Below, in pieces: positions 21,574 through 30,348 of a stretch of DNA of 64,000 bases; the first letter of the stretch is position 1; every line of letters starts with the position of its first letter. The stretch is from Paraburkholderia bannensis (GTDB lineage: Bacteria > Pseudomonadota > Gammaproteobacteria > Burkholderiales > Burkholderiaceae): positions 97,231-161,230 of the forward strand of contig NZ_JACHBW010000017.1 in NCBI RefSeq assembly GCF_014200455.1, given 5' to 3'. The position numbers and the translations under genes were made by a program. The notes under the pieces were generated by a model. That model did no database searches and was not told the DNA's origin. It was given only the letters and a program-made list of their open reading frames with translations.

Positions 21574-21821
21574 GGGGACACCGTCCTAGAGGGGCCAGGG
21601 GAATGGCCGTTGATTCCGTACTTTGTTTTCCCGCCGCTTGCGTGACCGCTGTACGGCGTTGCGCGGGCGATGCTGGCTTCCCGCGTTGTGCGTCCAGGAG
21701 AGCCGAAAGGCGAATATACGCGACGAATCAAGGGCATGCAAATAAAACCGTATGTTTAGACCCCGATTATCGTCATGGTGCATTGCGGTGTATTTTTATT
21801 GGGGACGCATCGTTAAGGGGC
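21574..21821. other. gltB upstream region
   Basis: Non-coding stretch between gltB and the terminator of the transposase-like gene, both on the minus strand. It includes an AT-richer part (about 21715-21800) that may hold the gltB promoter. I could not support a specific promoter, operator or small gene. Confidence 0.5.
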
Positions 21822-21848
21822 AAAAGAAAACGGCATCCGTGGATGCCG
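21822..21848 (-). terminator. Rho-independent terminator of the RAYT-like gene
   Basis: The minus strand reads CGGCATCC-ac-GGATGCCG (perfect 8-bp stem, 21831-21848) followed by TTTTCTTTT, 33 bp past the stop at 21882. Confidence 0.8.
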
Positions 21849-21881
21849 CTTCTGTTCATAAATCTTTGATCTAAAAGGGGA

Positions 21882-22937
21882 TCAGTGCGTACCGGTGCCG
21901 GGCTTGTGTTCGTGATGGCCGGGCGTCGCGCCCGAACCACCCGCCGAGCCTGCCGGCGACGAACCCGCAGAATGGCCGCTCGAACCACCCGTATTTGCCC
22001 CTGGCGTTGCGCCGCCACCACTACCGGAAGGACTAGTGGGGTGGCCTGCCGCGTTCGATCCGGGCTGGGCACCCGATGGCGACGATGAAAAGGGGCCTGA
22101 TGATCCGGCATGCGGGGCGCCCTGCCCGGCAACGTGGCCACCTGCATTGCTGCCCGTCGCCACCGTCCCCGTCCCGCCGCTCGTCGTTCCAGCCGTGGCC
22201 GAGGGCGCTGCGCCGATCGCACCGGCAGTACCCGCCTGCGCAGCCGGCTCGCGCACCTTGCGAGGCCGTCCGCGCGGCAGCGGCGAGACGCGGCGGTTCG
22301 CTGTGCGCGAAGCCCAGTCGCGATAGGTATCGCTGCCGAGCACCCAGCCCTTGAGCGTGGCCTGCATCAGCTGATTGGTTTCGCGCTCGTCGAACGGCTG
22401 CTCGCAGAGTTCGCGATAGGCGCGCTGCCGCTCGAACGGCGTATTGCCGAGCGCCCAGTAAAGCGGATGGTCGGTGATGAGGCTGTCGACCGTGAGCCCG
22501 ATGTGATGCCGGTAGCTCGACCAGCGATAGTCCTCGGCCGCCGCGACGAGGCCGCTGCGCACCGGCGCGAGTTCGACCACGCGGCTCGCCAGCAGGAAGA
22601 AGCGCTCGCCCTCGATGACAGTCGCGCGGTAGCGCCCTTCCCAGAGCGTGCCGCGCCGCGCGTAACGACGGTTGAAGTGGGCCACATAGCGCCTGCCGAC
22701 TGCCTGCATCGCCTTGGGAAGGCTGGCTTCGTCGGACGGCGTGACGAGCAGTTGCACCGCGCCGGGCATCAAAACCCAGGCATGCACCGCAAGGTGGTGA
22801 TCGCGCGCCGCTGCCTTCAGGCAGTCGATGAACAGTTCGTAGTCCTGGTCGTCGACGAATGCGGGCTGCTGATCCAGTCCGCGCAGAATCACATGCTGCG
22901 GCTGGTCGGGAACATAAAGACGTGCAAGCCGTGCCAT
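21882..22937 (-). CDS. RAYT/IS200-like transposase protein lacking the HUH motif
   Basis: Relative of REP-associated tyrosine transposases (Y1_Tnp domain). I start it at 22937 (MARLARLYVPDQPQHVILRG), giving 351 residues. The fold markers are there: HVILRG, VHAWVLMP, the GRRYVAHFNRRYARRGTLWE tyrosine helix, GRYRATVIEGERFFL and DYRWSSY. But the metal-binding HUH pair, normally in MPNHVHLL, reads MPGAVQLL (Ala60 and Gln62 replace His), and the usual LNPVR is LAPVR. Nickase activity should be lost. After about residue 235 comes a long Gly/Ser/Ala/Pro low-complexity tail ending in HHEHKPGTGTH. No terminal repeats or REP sequences were seen, so it looks domesticated and not mobile. Confidence 0.85.
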   Translation of the reverse strand: MARLARLYVPDQPQHVILRGLDQQPAFVDDQDYELFIDCLKAAARDHHLAVHAWVLMPGAVQLLVTPSDEASLPKAMQAVGRRYVAHFNRRYARRGTLWEGRYRATVIEGERFFLLASRVVELAPVRSGLVAAAEDYRWSSYRHHIGLTVDSLITDHPLYWALGNTPFERQRAYRELCEQPFDERETNQLMQATLKGWVLGSDTYRDWASRTANRRVSPLPRGRPRKVREPAAQAGTAGAIGAAPSATAGTTSGGTGTVATGSNAGGHVAGQGAPHAGSSGPFSSSPSGAQPGSNAAGHPTSPSGSGGGATPGANTGGSSGHSAGSSPAGSAGGSGATPGHHEHKPGTGTH

Positions 22938-23126
22938 GCTCGATTTTCCTGGTCCGTTGGTGAATACCCGCAGACCCGCCCAGGCCGCGCCAGCGCTTGT
23001 TCTCGCGGGCATTGCAGCTTGAGCGGAGACTTCGCGGCGCTTAGGGAAAAAGCTCTAACGGTCGCATATGGTTTGTTGCAAACGTTGTGTTCATAATGAG
23101 CGGGCCTTTAATGGAGGAGCACATAT

Positions 23127-23852
23127 ATGAAATTAAAACAGGCGCTGGCAGCAGTCGCCGCGCTCGCCTGCATGTCGGGGGCTCACGCGCAAACGGCCAA
23201 CACGTTCTACGTTACAACGGGGTGGTTCCATTTCAGTCCGCAGGACAGCAGCGACGCACTGAAGATCGACGATGTTGGCGGCCGCTCCGTCAACCAGGCC
23301 TTTCCGGGCACGGGTGCCGGCATTAGCAGCTCCGACACCTTTGGCCTGAGCCTTGGTTACTTCGTCACCGATCACCTCGCCACCGAATTCGAACTGGGCG
23401 TTCCGCCCAAATTCGACCTGGACGGCGCAGGCTCGCTCAGCACCTACGGCAAGCTTGGCTCCGCCAGACTGTGGAGCCCCGCGCTGCTGTTCAAGTACTA
23501 CTTCAACAAGCCTGAAGCGAAATTCCATCCGTACCTGGGTATCGGCGTCACGCACGTTTCGTTCTCGGACGCAAAGATCACCAACAGCAACTTCATCAAT
23601 AGCCCTGCCCTTGGGGGTCCGACCAGCGTTTCGACGGACAGTTCCTGGGCGCCGGTGTTCAATGTCGGTTTTAACTACAACTTCACGAAGCACTGGTTCG
23701 CGGGCTTTTCGGTCTCGTACATTCCGGTCAGCGTGATCGCGACGCTCAATACCCAGAAGCAGACTCAAGTGGGCGTGATCTCGCAGAAGGCCGAAGCGAA
23801 GATTCACCTTAACCCGCTCGTCACGTACCTGAAGGTCGGTTACATGTTCTGA
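23127..23852 (+). CDS. ompW: OmpW-family outer-membrane protein
   Basis: Small eight-stranded beta-barrel of the OmpW family, 241 residues. Signal peptide 1-21 (cleavage after GAHA) is followed by alternating strands, the family motif FYVTTGWFHFSPQDSS, LGYFVTDHLATEFELGVP, a KYYFNKPEAKFHPYLGIGVT block and the C-terminal phenylalanine (KVGYMF) used for outer-membrane assembly. GGAGGAG lies just before the ATG. OmpW proteins are linked to passage of small hydrophobic molecules and to stress responses; the ligand is unknown here. Divergent from the RAYT-like gene; a GTTTG-TTG-CAAAC palindrome at 23071-23083 lies in the shared upstream region. Confidence 0.93.
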   Translation: MKLKQALAAVAALACMSGAHAQTANTFYVTTGWFHFSPQDSSDALKIDDVGGRSVNQAFPGTGAGISSSDTFGLSLGYFVTDHLATEFELGVPPKFDLDGAGSLSTYGKLGSARLWSPALLFKYYFNKPEAKFHPYLGIGVTHVSFSDAKITNSNFINSPALGGPTSVSTDSSWAPVFNVGFNYNFTKHWFAGFSVSYIPVSVIATLNTQKQTQVGVISQKAEAKIHLNPLVTYLKVGYMF

Positions 23853-24273
23853 AGCGGCTTGCGCTTGCGGCACGCGCTGGCGCATTCCCGTTCCGCTGCC
23901 TCGCCGCCGACCGTCCCGCCCTCGCGGAATCCAACGGTTGGCGGCCTCTTCCCCACCCTGCCGCACATCCTCTTACTTCAGCACTGGTTGTTCCTGACAA
24001 CCGGATCGGTTTTTCTTGATTCTATGCCTCTGGGAAAAACCGTGCTGTCCCCGTAATCATTTGTCGCAAACAAAGCGTAACGCAAGCCCGGGAAAGCCCG
24101 CCACATCGCCCCGGAAAGCCGCGCCAGTCGGGCCTGTCCGATTTTCAGCTGCGCACCCTCGCGCTTCAGGCACCCGATTTGCGCAATACTCAGACTCCTT
24201 CTCGAGCGTCCTGCCCTTTTTTGCGCGGACGCCGCGAGCCCCAGAACCTGAGATTGCCAAAACGGAGCCATTC
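23853..24273. other. 421-bp intergenic region between ompW and the DUF883 gene
   Basis: No gene is supported here. The only distinct structure is an inverted repeat GGTTGT-tcctg-ACAACC at 23986-24002, with AT-richer sequence (TTTTTCTTGATTCTATG) after it that could be a promoter for the DUF883 gene. The repeat could be an operator; it has no directly following T tract that would make it a clean ompW terminator. Confidence 0.5.
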
Positions 24274-24651
24274 ATGAGCGCATTCCCGAACACGCGAGAC
24301 GCCCTCGGAGAATCCTGGACCCGCACGGGTCGCCATGCAAAGCGCATTGCGCGCCGCGGCCGCAGCGCCGCCGCCGATATCGCCGACGAGCTGCGAGACC
24401 TGCTCGGAGAGCTGGAAAGCACCTTGGGCGAAGGCACCCAGGCCGACGCCCAGGCCCTGCGCGCCGACGTGCGCAAGCGCCTCGACGCCGCGCGCGAACG
24501 CCTCGAAATCGCCCGCGTCAACGCGCGCGAGCGCGCCGGCGAGGCGATGGACAATGCGGACGATTACGTGCACGCCAATCCGTGGCAGGCGATCGCCATC
24601 GTGGGCGGCGTCGCGCTGGTCGCAGGCGCTATTCTGGCGCGCTGGCGCTAA
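24274..24651 (+). CDS. DUF883 (YqjD/ElaB-like) membrane-anchored protein
   Basis: Small protein of 125 residues. The body (about 25-95) is a charged amphipathic helix rich in Glu, Arg and Ala (ADELRDLLGELESTLGEG, ARERLEIARVNARERAGEA). It is followed by DDYVHANPWQAIAIVGGVA, the signature of the DUF883/ElaB/YqjD family, and a single C-terminal membrane helix ending in ARWR. Start at 24274 is supported by GGAG. E. coli relatives are stationary-phase, ribosome-associating inner-membrane proteins; whether that holds here is inference. Confidence 0.9.
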   Translation: MSAFPNTRDALGESWTRTGRHAKRIARRGRSAAADIADELRDLLGELESTLGEGTQADAQALRADVRKRLDAARERLEIARVNARERAGEAMDNADDYVHANPWQAIAIVGGVALVAGAILARWR

Positions 24652-24699
24652 GGATTTCAGCCCAAAGACTGGACCGCGCGCCGTAGCGGCTGGCCACGC

Positions 24700-25449
24700 T
24701 CAGCCGTCGAGGGCGTGCGGTCCGATCAGATCGATGCGATCAGTGCAGATCGTGTCCACGCCCCAGAGCGCCAGCTCACGCGCGCGCTCAAGTTCGTTGA
24801 CCGTATAGGCAAGGACGAAAAGCCCTGCTTCCTTGATACGCGCGACGAGCGCCTGATCCAGATGCCGATGGTCCGCGTGCAGCGACACGCAGACAAGCGC
24901 TTCCGTCTGCGCGCGCCAGTCGTCGGGCACGCGCTCGAACAACAGGCCGCGCGGCAGATCCGGCGCAGCCTCGCGTGCGGCCGCCAGCGCTTCGAACGAG
25001 AACGACGACAGCAAAGGCGGCTGACCCGGCGTCTTTTTCCACAGCTTCGCGGTTTCCGCTGCAACGATGCGCCCCGTGTCCTTGTCCCGCCCCACACAGG
25101 GCTTGATCTCCACATTCGCCGCCAGCCCTTCCTCGCGGCAGCATTGCGCCGCCTCCGCGAGCGTCGGCATGTGCTCGTCCTCGAAACGCGGATCGCACCA
25201 GCTACCCGCGTCCAACGCCGCGATCTGCGCATACCGAAGCTGCGCCGCCGCGCCGCGCCCGTTCGAGGTGCGCTCGACCGTATCGTCGTGCAGCAGGAAG
25301 GCGATGTTATCGGCGGAAAGCTTTGCGTCGAACTCCACCATCGTGTGCCCGAAGCCTGCGCCTACGCACAGGCCCGCAAGCGTGTTCTCGGGCGCGAGTG
25401 TGCCGCCGCCACGATGCGCGGCGACGCGCGGATACGGCCAGGATTTCAT
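24700..25449 (-). CDS. ugpQ: Glycerophosphodiester phosphodiesterase
   Basis: Cytoplasmic GDPD-family enzyme that splits deacylated phospholipid head groups to glycerol-3-phosphate and an alcohol. The 249-residue TIM barrel has the catalytic HRGGGTLAPENTLAG segment, the metal-binding EFDAKLSADN and LLHDDTVERTSNG motifs, and VEIKP. No signal peptide, so it fits UgpQ instead of periplasmic GlpQ. It lies 56 bp downstream of dgt on the same strand; no ugp transporter genes are visible. Confidence 0.95.
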   Translation of the reverse strand: MKSWPYPRVAAHRGGGTLAPENTLAGLCVGAGFGHTMVEFDAKLSADNIAFLLHDDTVERTSNGRGAAAQLRYAQIAALDAGSWCDPRFEDEHMPTLAEAAQCCREEGLAANVEIKPCVGRDKDTGRIVAAETAKLWKKTPGQPPLLSSFSFEALAAAREAAPDLPRGLLFERVPDDWRAQTEALVCVSLHADHRHLDQALVARIKEAGLFVLAYTVNELERARELALWGVDTICTDRIDLIGPHALDG

Positions 25450-25505
25450 CGATAAAACTCCAGTGGAACGCGGGGGCAGATGCCGCTACACGCCGCTAGA
25501 CGCCG

Positions 25506-26723
25506 TCAGACTTCATCGGAAACGACGAACAGCCGCCGATACTCCTTGAGCGCGTAGCGGTCGGTCATGCCCGCGATGTAATGCGCGATCAGGCGCGGCT
25601 GCGTTGCCGGATCGTGCGTCTTCTGATAGGCGGGCGGCAACAGGCGCGGATCGTCGCTGAACGCGTCGAAAAGGCCTTTGACGACGCGCTGCGCCTTGTT
25701 CGCCATGCGCATCACGCGATAGTGGCGATACAGGTTGCGATAGAGAAAGCGCTTGAGCGCGGCCGCCTGTGCGGCGACGCGCTCGCTGTGCGCGACCAGC
25801 GGGGGCGCGGCGCGCACATCGTCGAGCGACTTCGGCGCGTGTTCGGCGAGGTTGCGGCGAGTCTGGTCGATCAAATCGACGATCAGCGTATTGATGATGC
25901 GTCGCACGGTCTCGTGCACGAGCCGCCGCCCGTCGATCTGCGGATATTCGGCGCGCGCGGCCTCGCAGTGGGTCTGCCACAGCTCGACTTCGGCCAGTTG
26001 CCCGATGGCGATGAGACCGGAGCGCAGGCCGTCATCGACATCGTGATTGTTATAGGCGATCTCGTCGGCGATATTGGCGATCTGCGCTTCAAGCGACGGT
26101 TGACGCCCAAGCAAAAAGCGCTCGCCCAGTTCGCCGAGCTGGCGCGCATGCTCGCGCGAGCAATGTTTGAGGATGCCCTCGCGCGTCTCGAAGCACAGGT
26201 TCAGCCCGTTGAACGCGCCATAGTGCTCCTCCAGCTCGTCGACCACGGCGAGACTCTGCAGGTTGTGCTCGAAGCCGCCGTGGTCGCGCATGCACTCGTT
26301 GAGCGCATCCTGGCCCGCATGGCCAAACGGCGTGTGGCCCAGATCATGAGCCAGCGAGATCGCTTCGACGAGGTCTTCGTTCAGACGCAGATTGCGCGCC
26401 ACCGAGCGCGCGATCTGCGCCACTTCGAGGCTATGCGTGAGCCGCGTGCGAAAGAGATCGCCCTCGTGGTTCACGAACACCTGCGTCTTGTATTCGAGCC
26501 GACGAAACGCGGTGGAATGCACGATGCGGTCACGGTCGCGCTGGAACTCGCTGCGCGCGGCGGGCGGCGCTTCGGCAAAGCGGCGGCCGCGCGACTGGGG
26601 GGAGTGCGCCGCGTAGGGCGCGAGACCGGTTTCGAATTCGGATCCGGCTGCGTCGGATGAAGGCGCGGTTGCGTCTGCCTTGTTGCCAAGGGTGTCAAGG
26701 GTGTCGCTGCGGGTGTCGCTCAA
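25506..26723 (-). CDS. dgt: dGTPase-like HD-domain triphosphohydrolase
   Basis: Member of the deoxyguanosinetriphosphate triphosphohydrolase-like family that cuts dNTPs to nucleoside and tripolyphosphate. I place the start at a TTG at 26723, directly preceded by GGAGGA with five-base spacing; the frame stays open to a GTG at 26858 but that extension has no ribosome site and no family match. This gives 405 residues. The HD metal site is intact: H97 in RLTHSLEVAQ and HD126-127 in AHDLGHTPFGHAG, with a downstream IADEIAYNNHDVDDGL. Sits in the conserved aroK-aroB-dgt order. Confidence 0.93.
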   Translation of the reverse strand: MSDTRSDTLDTLGNKADATAPSSDAAGSEFETGLAPYAAHSPQSRGRRFAEAPPAARSEFQRDRDRIVHSTAFRRLEYKTQVFVNHEGDLFRTRLTHSLEVAQIARSVARNLRLNEDLVEAISLAHDLGHTPFGHAGQDALNECMRDHGGFEHNLQSLAVVDELEEHYGAFNGLNLCFETREGILKHCSREHARQLGELGERFLLGRQPSLEAQIANIADEIAYNNHDVDDGLRSGLIAIGQLAEVELWQTHCEAARAEYPQIDGRRLVHETVRRIINTLIVDLIDQTRRNLAEHAPKSLDDVRAAPPLVAHSERVAAQAAALKRFLYRNLYRHYRVMRMANKAQRVVKGLFDAFSDDPRLLPPAYQKTHDPATQPRLIAHYIAGMTDRYALKEYRRLFVVSDEV

Positions 26724-26882
26724 CGGTTCCTCCGCACGGATCGCAAAGTGGACGGCTGCGGCTTCGTCGCCTTGTGGGCCTGGGCCGTCGTTCAGCTCAA
26801 GATCGGAACTACATCGGCACTGCGTTGTTTGCCCGCCGTACCGGGTATGCACAGCCACGGCGAGCAGGCGCTCCGGTTCGTT

Positions 26883-27965
26883 TCAGTGCTTGACGGTGGC
26901 CGCCAGCGTGGCTTGCACGGCCTCGTCGGGCGCGAGACCGATATGCGTCTCGCCAAATCGCTTGAGCAGGATGAACTTGATCGCGCCGCCTTCGGCCTTC
27001 TTGTCCACCTGCATCAGTTCGACGTAGCGATCCGCACCGAGCGCCGGGCCGACATCCGGCAGATGCGCAGCCTTCACCACGCTCACCAGCCGCTCGCGCG
27101 AGGCTTCGTCGAGCATGCCCATGCGCACCGACAGATCGGCCGCCATCACCATGCCGCAGCCCACGGCCTCGCCGTGCAGCCACTCACCGTAGCCGAGGCC
27201 CGCTTCAATGGCGTGACCGAAGGTATGACCGAAATTGAGGATCGCGCGCAAACCGCCTTCGCGTTCGTCTGCGGCCACCACCGAAGCCTTGATCTCGCAC
27301 GAACGCTTGACCGCGTGCGCGAGCGCAGCGGGCTCGCAGCGGTTGAGCGCTTCGACGTTGGCTTCGATCCAGCCGAAGAAGTCCGCGTCGGCGATCGCGC
27401 CCGTCTTGATGACTTCGGCCACGCCCGCCGCCAGTTCGCGCGCCGGCAGCGTGCGCAGCGCGGCGATATCGGCGATCACGGCCTGCGGCTGGTAGAACGC
27501 ACCGATCATGTTCTTGCCGAGCGGATGGTTGATGCCGGTTTTGCCGCCCACCGACGAATCGACCTGCGACAGCAGCGTCGTCGGCACCTGGATGAAGGGC
27601 ACGCCGCGCATGTAGCAGGCCGCAGCGAAGCCGGTCATGTCACCCGTCACGCCGCCGCCCAGCGCGATCAGCGTGGTCTTGCGGTCCGCGCGCGAGCTCA
27701 GCAGCGCGTCGAAAATCTGGTTGAGCGTTTCCCAGTTCTTGAACGCTTCCCCATCGGGCAGCACCACGGTGTGCACATCCTTGCCGAGCGGCGCGAGCGC
27801 GGCGCGCAGTTTCTCGCCGTACAGCGGCTCGACGACGGTGTTGGTGACGATCGTCACCGACTTGCCGGCGATATGCGGCACGAACAGCGCCGTCTGGCCG
27901 ATCAGGTCGGAGCCGATATGGATGGGGTAGGCGCGGTCGCCCAGTTCGACGTTGACGGTAATCAT
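26883..27965 (-). CDS. aroB: 3-dehydroquinate synthase
   Basis: Second step of the shikimate pathway: cyclises DAHP to 3-dehydroquinate using NAD and zinc. Start at the ATG at 27965 (MITVNVELGDRAYPIHIGSD) gives 360 residues, the normal length. Signatures are GGGVTGDMTGFAAACYMRG (NAD site), PTTLLSQVDSSVGGKTGIN, KNMIGAFYQP and the zinc histidines in FGHTFGHAIE and HGEAVGCG. It follows aroK by 77 bp and precedes dgt. Confidence 0.98.
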   Translation of the reverse strand: MITVNVELGDRAYPIHIGSDLIGQTALFVPHIAGKSVTIVTNTVVEPLYGEKLRAALAPLGKDVHTVVLPDGEAFKNWETLNQIFDALLSSRADRKTTLIALGGGVTGDMTGFAAACYMRGVPFIQVPTTLLSQVDSSVGGKTGINHPLGKNMIGAFYQPQAVIADIAALRTLPARELAAGVAEVIKTGAIADADFFGWIEANVEALNRCEPAALAHAVKRSCEIKASVVAADEREGGLRAILNFGHTFGHAIEAGLGYGEWLHGEAVGCGMVMAADLSVRMGMLDEASRERLVSVVKAAHLPDVGPALGADRYVELMQVDKKAEGGAIKFILLKRFGETHIGLAPDEAVQATLAATVKH

Positions 27966-28042
27966 GCCAGGCAGTAGTTCAAAGTGTGGGGCGCTTCGGT
28001 GCCGGATCAGCGGATCGCCGGTACGCCGGATCGCAGAAAACG

Positions 28043-28591
28043 CTATTCGCTCGCCGGCGAGCGAAGGACGCCAGCCATGTCGAGCTGCATCAGCACCATG
28101 TTGACGAGACCGTTCACCGAAGGACGGCCCGTCTCGATCACGAAATCCGCGACTTCGCGATAAAGCGGATCGCGCTGCTCGTAGAGCGCTTCGAGGCGTC
28201 CTTTGGGATCTTCGGTCTGCAGCAGCGGCCGGTCCTTGTCGCGGCGCGTGCGCAGCCACAAGTCATGCGGATGGGCGCGCAGATAGACGACGAAGCCGCG
28301 CTCTCTGAGCGCAGTGCGATTCTCGGGCCGCAGCACCGCGCCGCCGCCCGTCGCGAGCACGATGCCTTCGCGCGCGCTCAGCTCTTCGATCATCTGGGCT
28401 TCGCGGTCGCGAAAACCCGCCTCGCCTTCGAGTTCGAAGATCACCGGGATGCGCGCGCCGGTGCGTGCTTCGACCTCGTGATCGGAGTCGAAAAACGGAC
28501 GCTCAAGCCGGCGCGCGACCGCACGGCCCACGGTCGTCTTACCGGCGCCCATGAGCCCTACGAAAAAAACATTGGCGTTTGCGTCCCGCAC
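28043..28591 (-). CDS. aroK: Shikimate kinase
   Basis: Phosphorylates shikimate at the 3-position. The 182-residue protein has Walker A GLMGAGKTT (12-20), the shikimate-binding DSDHEVEARTG, FRDREAQMIEEL and LATGGGAVLRPENR, and the lid RRDKDRPLL. The start is uncertain: the GTG at 28591 follows AGGA by ten bases, while a CTG two codons further upstream would restore the MQ start common among homologues. Downstream of the pil operon in the conserved order pilQ-aroK-aroB. Confidence 0.97.
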   Translation of the reverse strand: MRDANANVFFVGLMGAGKTTVGRAVARRLERPFFDSDHEVEARTGARIPVIFELEGEAGFRDREAQMIEELSAREGIVLATGGGAVLRPENRTALRERGFVVYLRAHPHDLWLRTRRDKDRPLLQTEDPKGRLEALYEQRDPLYREVADFVIETGRPSVNGLVNMVLMQLDMAGVLRSPASE

Positions 28592-28749
28592 TTGCAGCGT
28601 TTCCTACAAAAGATTGGTGCAGCAGCTTACTGGCAAAGCGGCGGCGTTGTCGAGCCTGCGGACTGCACGGTCGGCCCCCTTTCGGCCATCCTGCGCAGCT
28701 TTTCCCTATTTTGGGGCCGAATCACGCGCGATGTGCGCACGAGCATCGC

Positions 28750-30348
28750 TCATTGCGCGCTGACCACGCGCGGCGTGATGAAGACGACCAGTTCGCTACG
28801 TTTGTCCCAGTGTGCGCGATGCGAAAAAAGCACGCCCAAAACCGGTATTTTGCCCAGGAGCGGCACGCGCGTCACATCATCCCGATCATCGCTTGCGTCG
28901 ATACCGCCAATCGAGACCGTTCCGCCATCCTCGATTTCGACGCGCGTCTGCACATGTTTGGTGTTGATCGCCGGTCCTGCGGCGGTCTGCTCGCCCACGC
29001 TGTCCTTGGCCACGTCGAGGTCGAGAATCACGCGGCCATCGGGCGTAATCTGCGGCTCGACCTCCAGTTTCAGGCTGGCGCGCCGGAATTGCACGCCCGA
29101 CACACCCTGCCCGACCTTCGCCTGATAGGGCAGTTCGGTGCCCTGCTCGACCACGGCCTTGGTGCGATCGGCGGTGACGACGCGCGGACTCGACACAACA
29201 CGCCCGCGCCCTTCGGCTTCCAGCGCACTCAACTCGACATCGAGTAGACGTGTGGCGCGCGCCGCCAGCAGGGTAAGGCCAAGCTGCGCGGCGGCAAAAC
29301 CGTTCAGCGCGCCCGCGCCGAGGTCGAAGACCTGGCCGGCGCTGTTCGCGCCGCCCTCGCCTGTGCCACCGCGCAGCCCGCGCGCCGTGCCATCCACGCT
29401 GGTCGGACTGACACCCAGTCGCACGCCCAGCTCGCGCGAGAGACCCACATCCCCTTCGACGATGCGCGCTTCGATCAGCACCTGGCGCGCGGGCGCGTCC
29501 AGACGCTGGATCAGCCCCGCGATCTGGTCGAGCCGCGCGGGCAGATCGGTGACGAAGAGCAGATTCGTGCGCGTGTCGGCCACGGCGGCGCCGCGCTTCG
29601 AGAGCGCGCGCTGCGTGCCGGAGCCAGTCAGCAGTTTGCGCAGATCCTCGGCGCGCGCGTACTGCAGCTCGAAGGCGCGGCTCGCGAGCGGCTCCAGATC
29701 GGCTGCGCGCGCATGCGCCTCGAAGCGCTGACGCTCGCGCGCGGCAAGCTCGCTGGACGGGGCGACCCAGAGAACATTGCCGATCCGCTCCAGCGCGAGT
29801 CCGTTCGAGGCCAACAGCAAATCGAAGGCGGCGCGCCACGGCACGCGGTCCAGCCGCAGCGTGACCTGGCCGCGCACCCGTTCGCTCGCGACGATGTTGA
29901 GCTTCGTGAATTGCGCGAACGTATGGAGCACCGAGGTGAGTTCGGCGCGCTGGAAGTTCAGCGAAATCGGCCGATCGGGCGGCAATCCGTCGCTAGCGGC
30001 GCTTGCGTCGCTCAGGCGCGCCACCGCGGGAAGCGGCGTCGGCGGCCCTTCGAGCGGCTCGGCGGCGGGCCGCGCCGCGGCGGTTTCCGGTGGCGGCGAA
30101 GCGGGCACGACGGCGGCGGCGCTTACCCCAGCGGGATCGTCATCAGCGCCTTCGGTAAAGGGATTCGCCACCCAGCCGGTCGTGGCCACGGGCTCACCTG
30201 CGGGCAAAGGCGGCGCTTCGTAGCGCGCAACCGGCAGCGACGCCGACTGCCACGCGGGAGGCGGCGCGGGCACCGCCGCCTGCAGCATCGAGGCCGCCAA
30301 GGCCAGAGCCGCCACGAACACCGGGGCAAACGCACGCCGCACCATCAT
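28750..30348 (-). CDS. pilQ: PilQ-type secretin, short form
   Basis: Outer-membrane channel for the type IV pilus. Start is the ATG at 30348, in a four-base overlap with the preceding gene and preceded by AGGAG. The 532 residues comprise a signal peptide, a Pro/Ala-rich linker, an N0/STN domain (ISLNFQRAELTSVLHTFAQF), an N1 domain with the ARAEDLRKLLTGSG segment, and the secretin core (VVSSPRVVTADRTKA, EVEPQITPDGRVILDLDV, VPLLGKIPVLGVLFSH, ELVVFITPRVV). The peptidoglycan-binding AMIN domains that make many PilQ proteins 700 or more residues long are not seen. Confidence 0.93.
   Translation of the reverse strand: MMVRRAFAPVFVAALALAASMLQAAVPAPPPAWQSASLPVARYEAPPLPAGEPVATTGWVANPFTEGADDDPAGVSAAAVVPASPPPETAAARPAAEPLEGPPTPLPAVARLSDASAASDGLPPDRPISLNFQRAELTSVLHTFAQFTKLNIVASERVRGQVTLRLDRVPWRAAFDLLLASNGLALERIGNVLWVAPSSELAARERQRFEAHARAADLEPLASRAFELQYARAEDLRKLLTGSGTQRALSKRGAAVADTRTNLLFVTDLPARLDQIAGLIQRLDAPARQVLIEARIVEGDVGLSRELGVRLGVSPTSVDGTARGLRGGTGEGGANSAGQVFDLGAGALNGFAAAQLGLTLLAARATRLLDVELSALEAEGRGRVVSSPRVVTADRTKAVVEQGTELPYQAKVGQGVSGVQFRRASLKLEVEPQITPDGRVILDLDVAKDSVGEQTAAGPAINTKHVQTRVEIEDGGTVSIGGIDASDDRDDVTRVPLLGKIPVLGVLFSHRAHWDKRSELVVFITPRVVSAQ

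Noticed and set aside
21574..23126. Possible intact insertion sequence around the RAYT-like gene.
   Set aside because: No terminal inverted repeats, target duplications or REP-like palindromes were found, and the catalytic HUH motif is missing.
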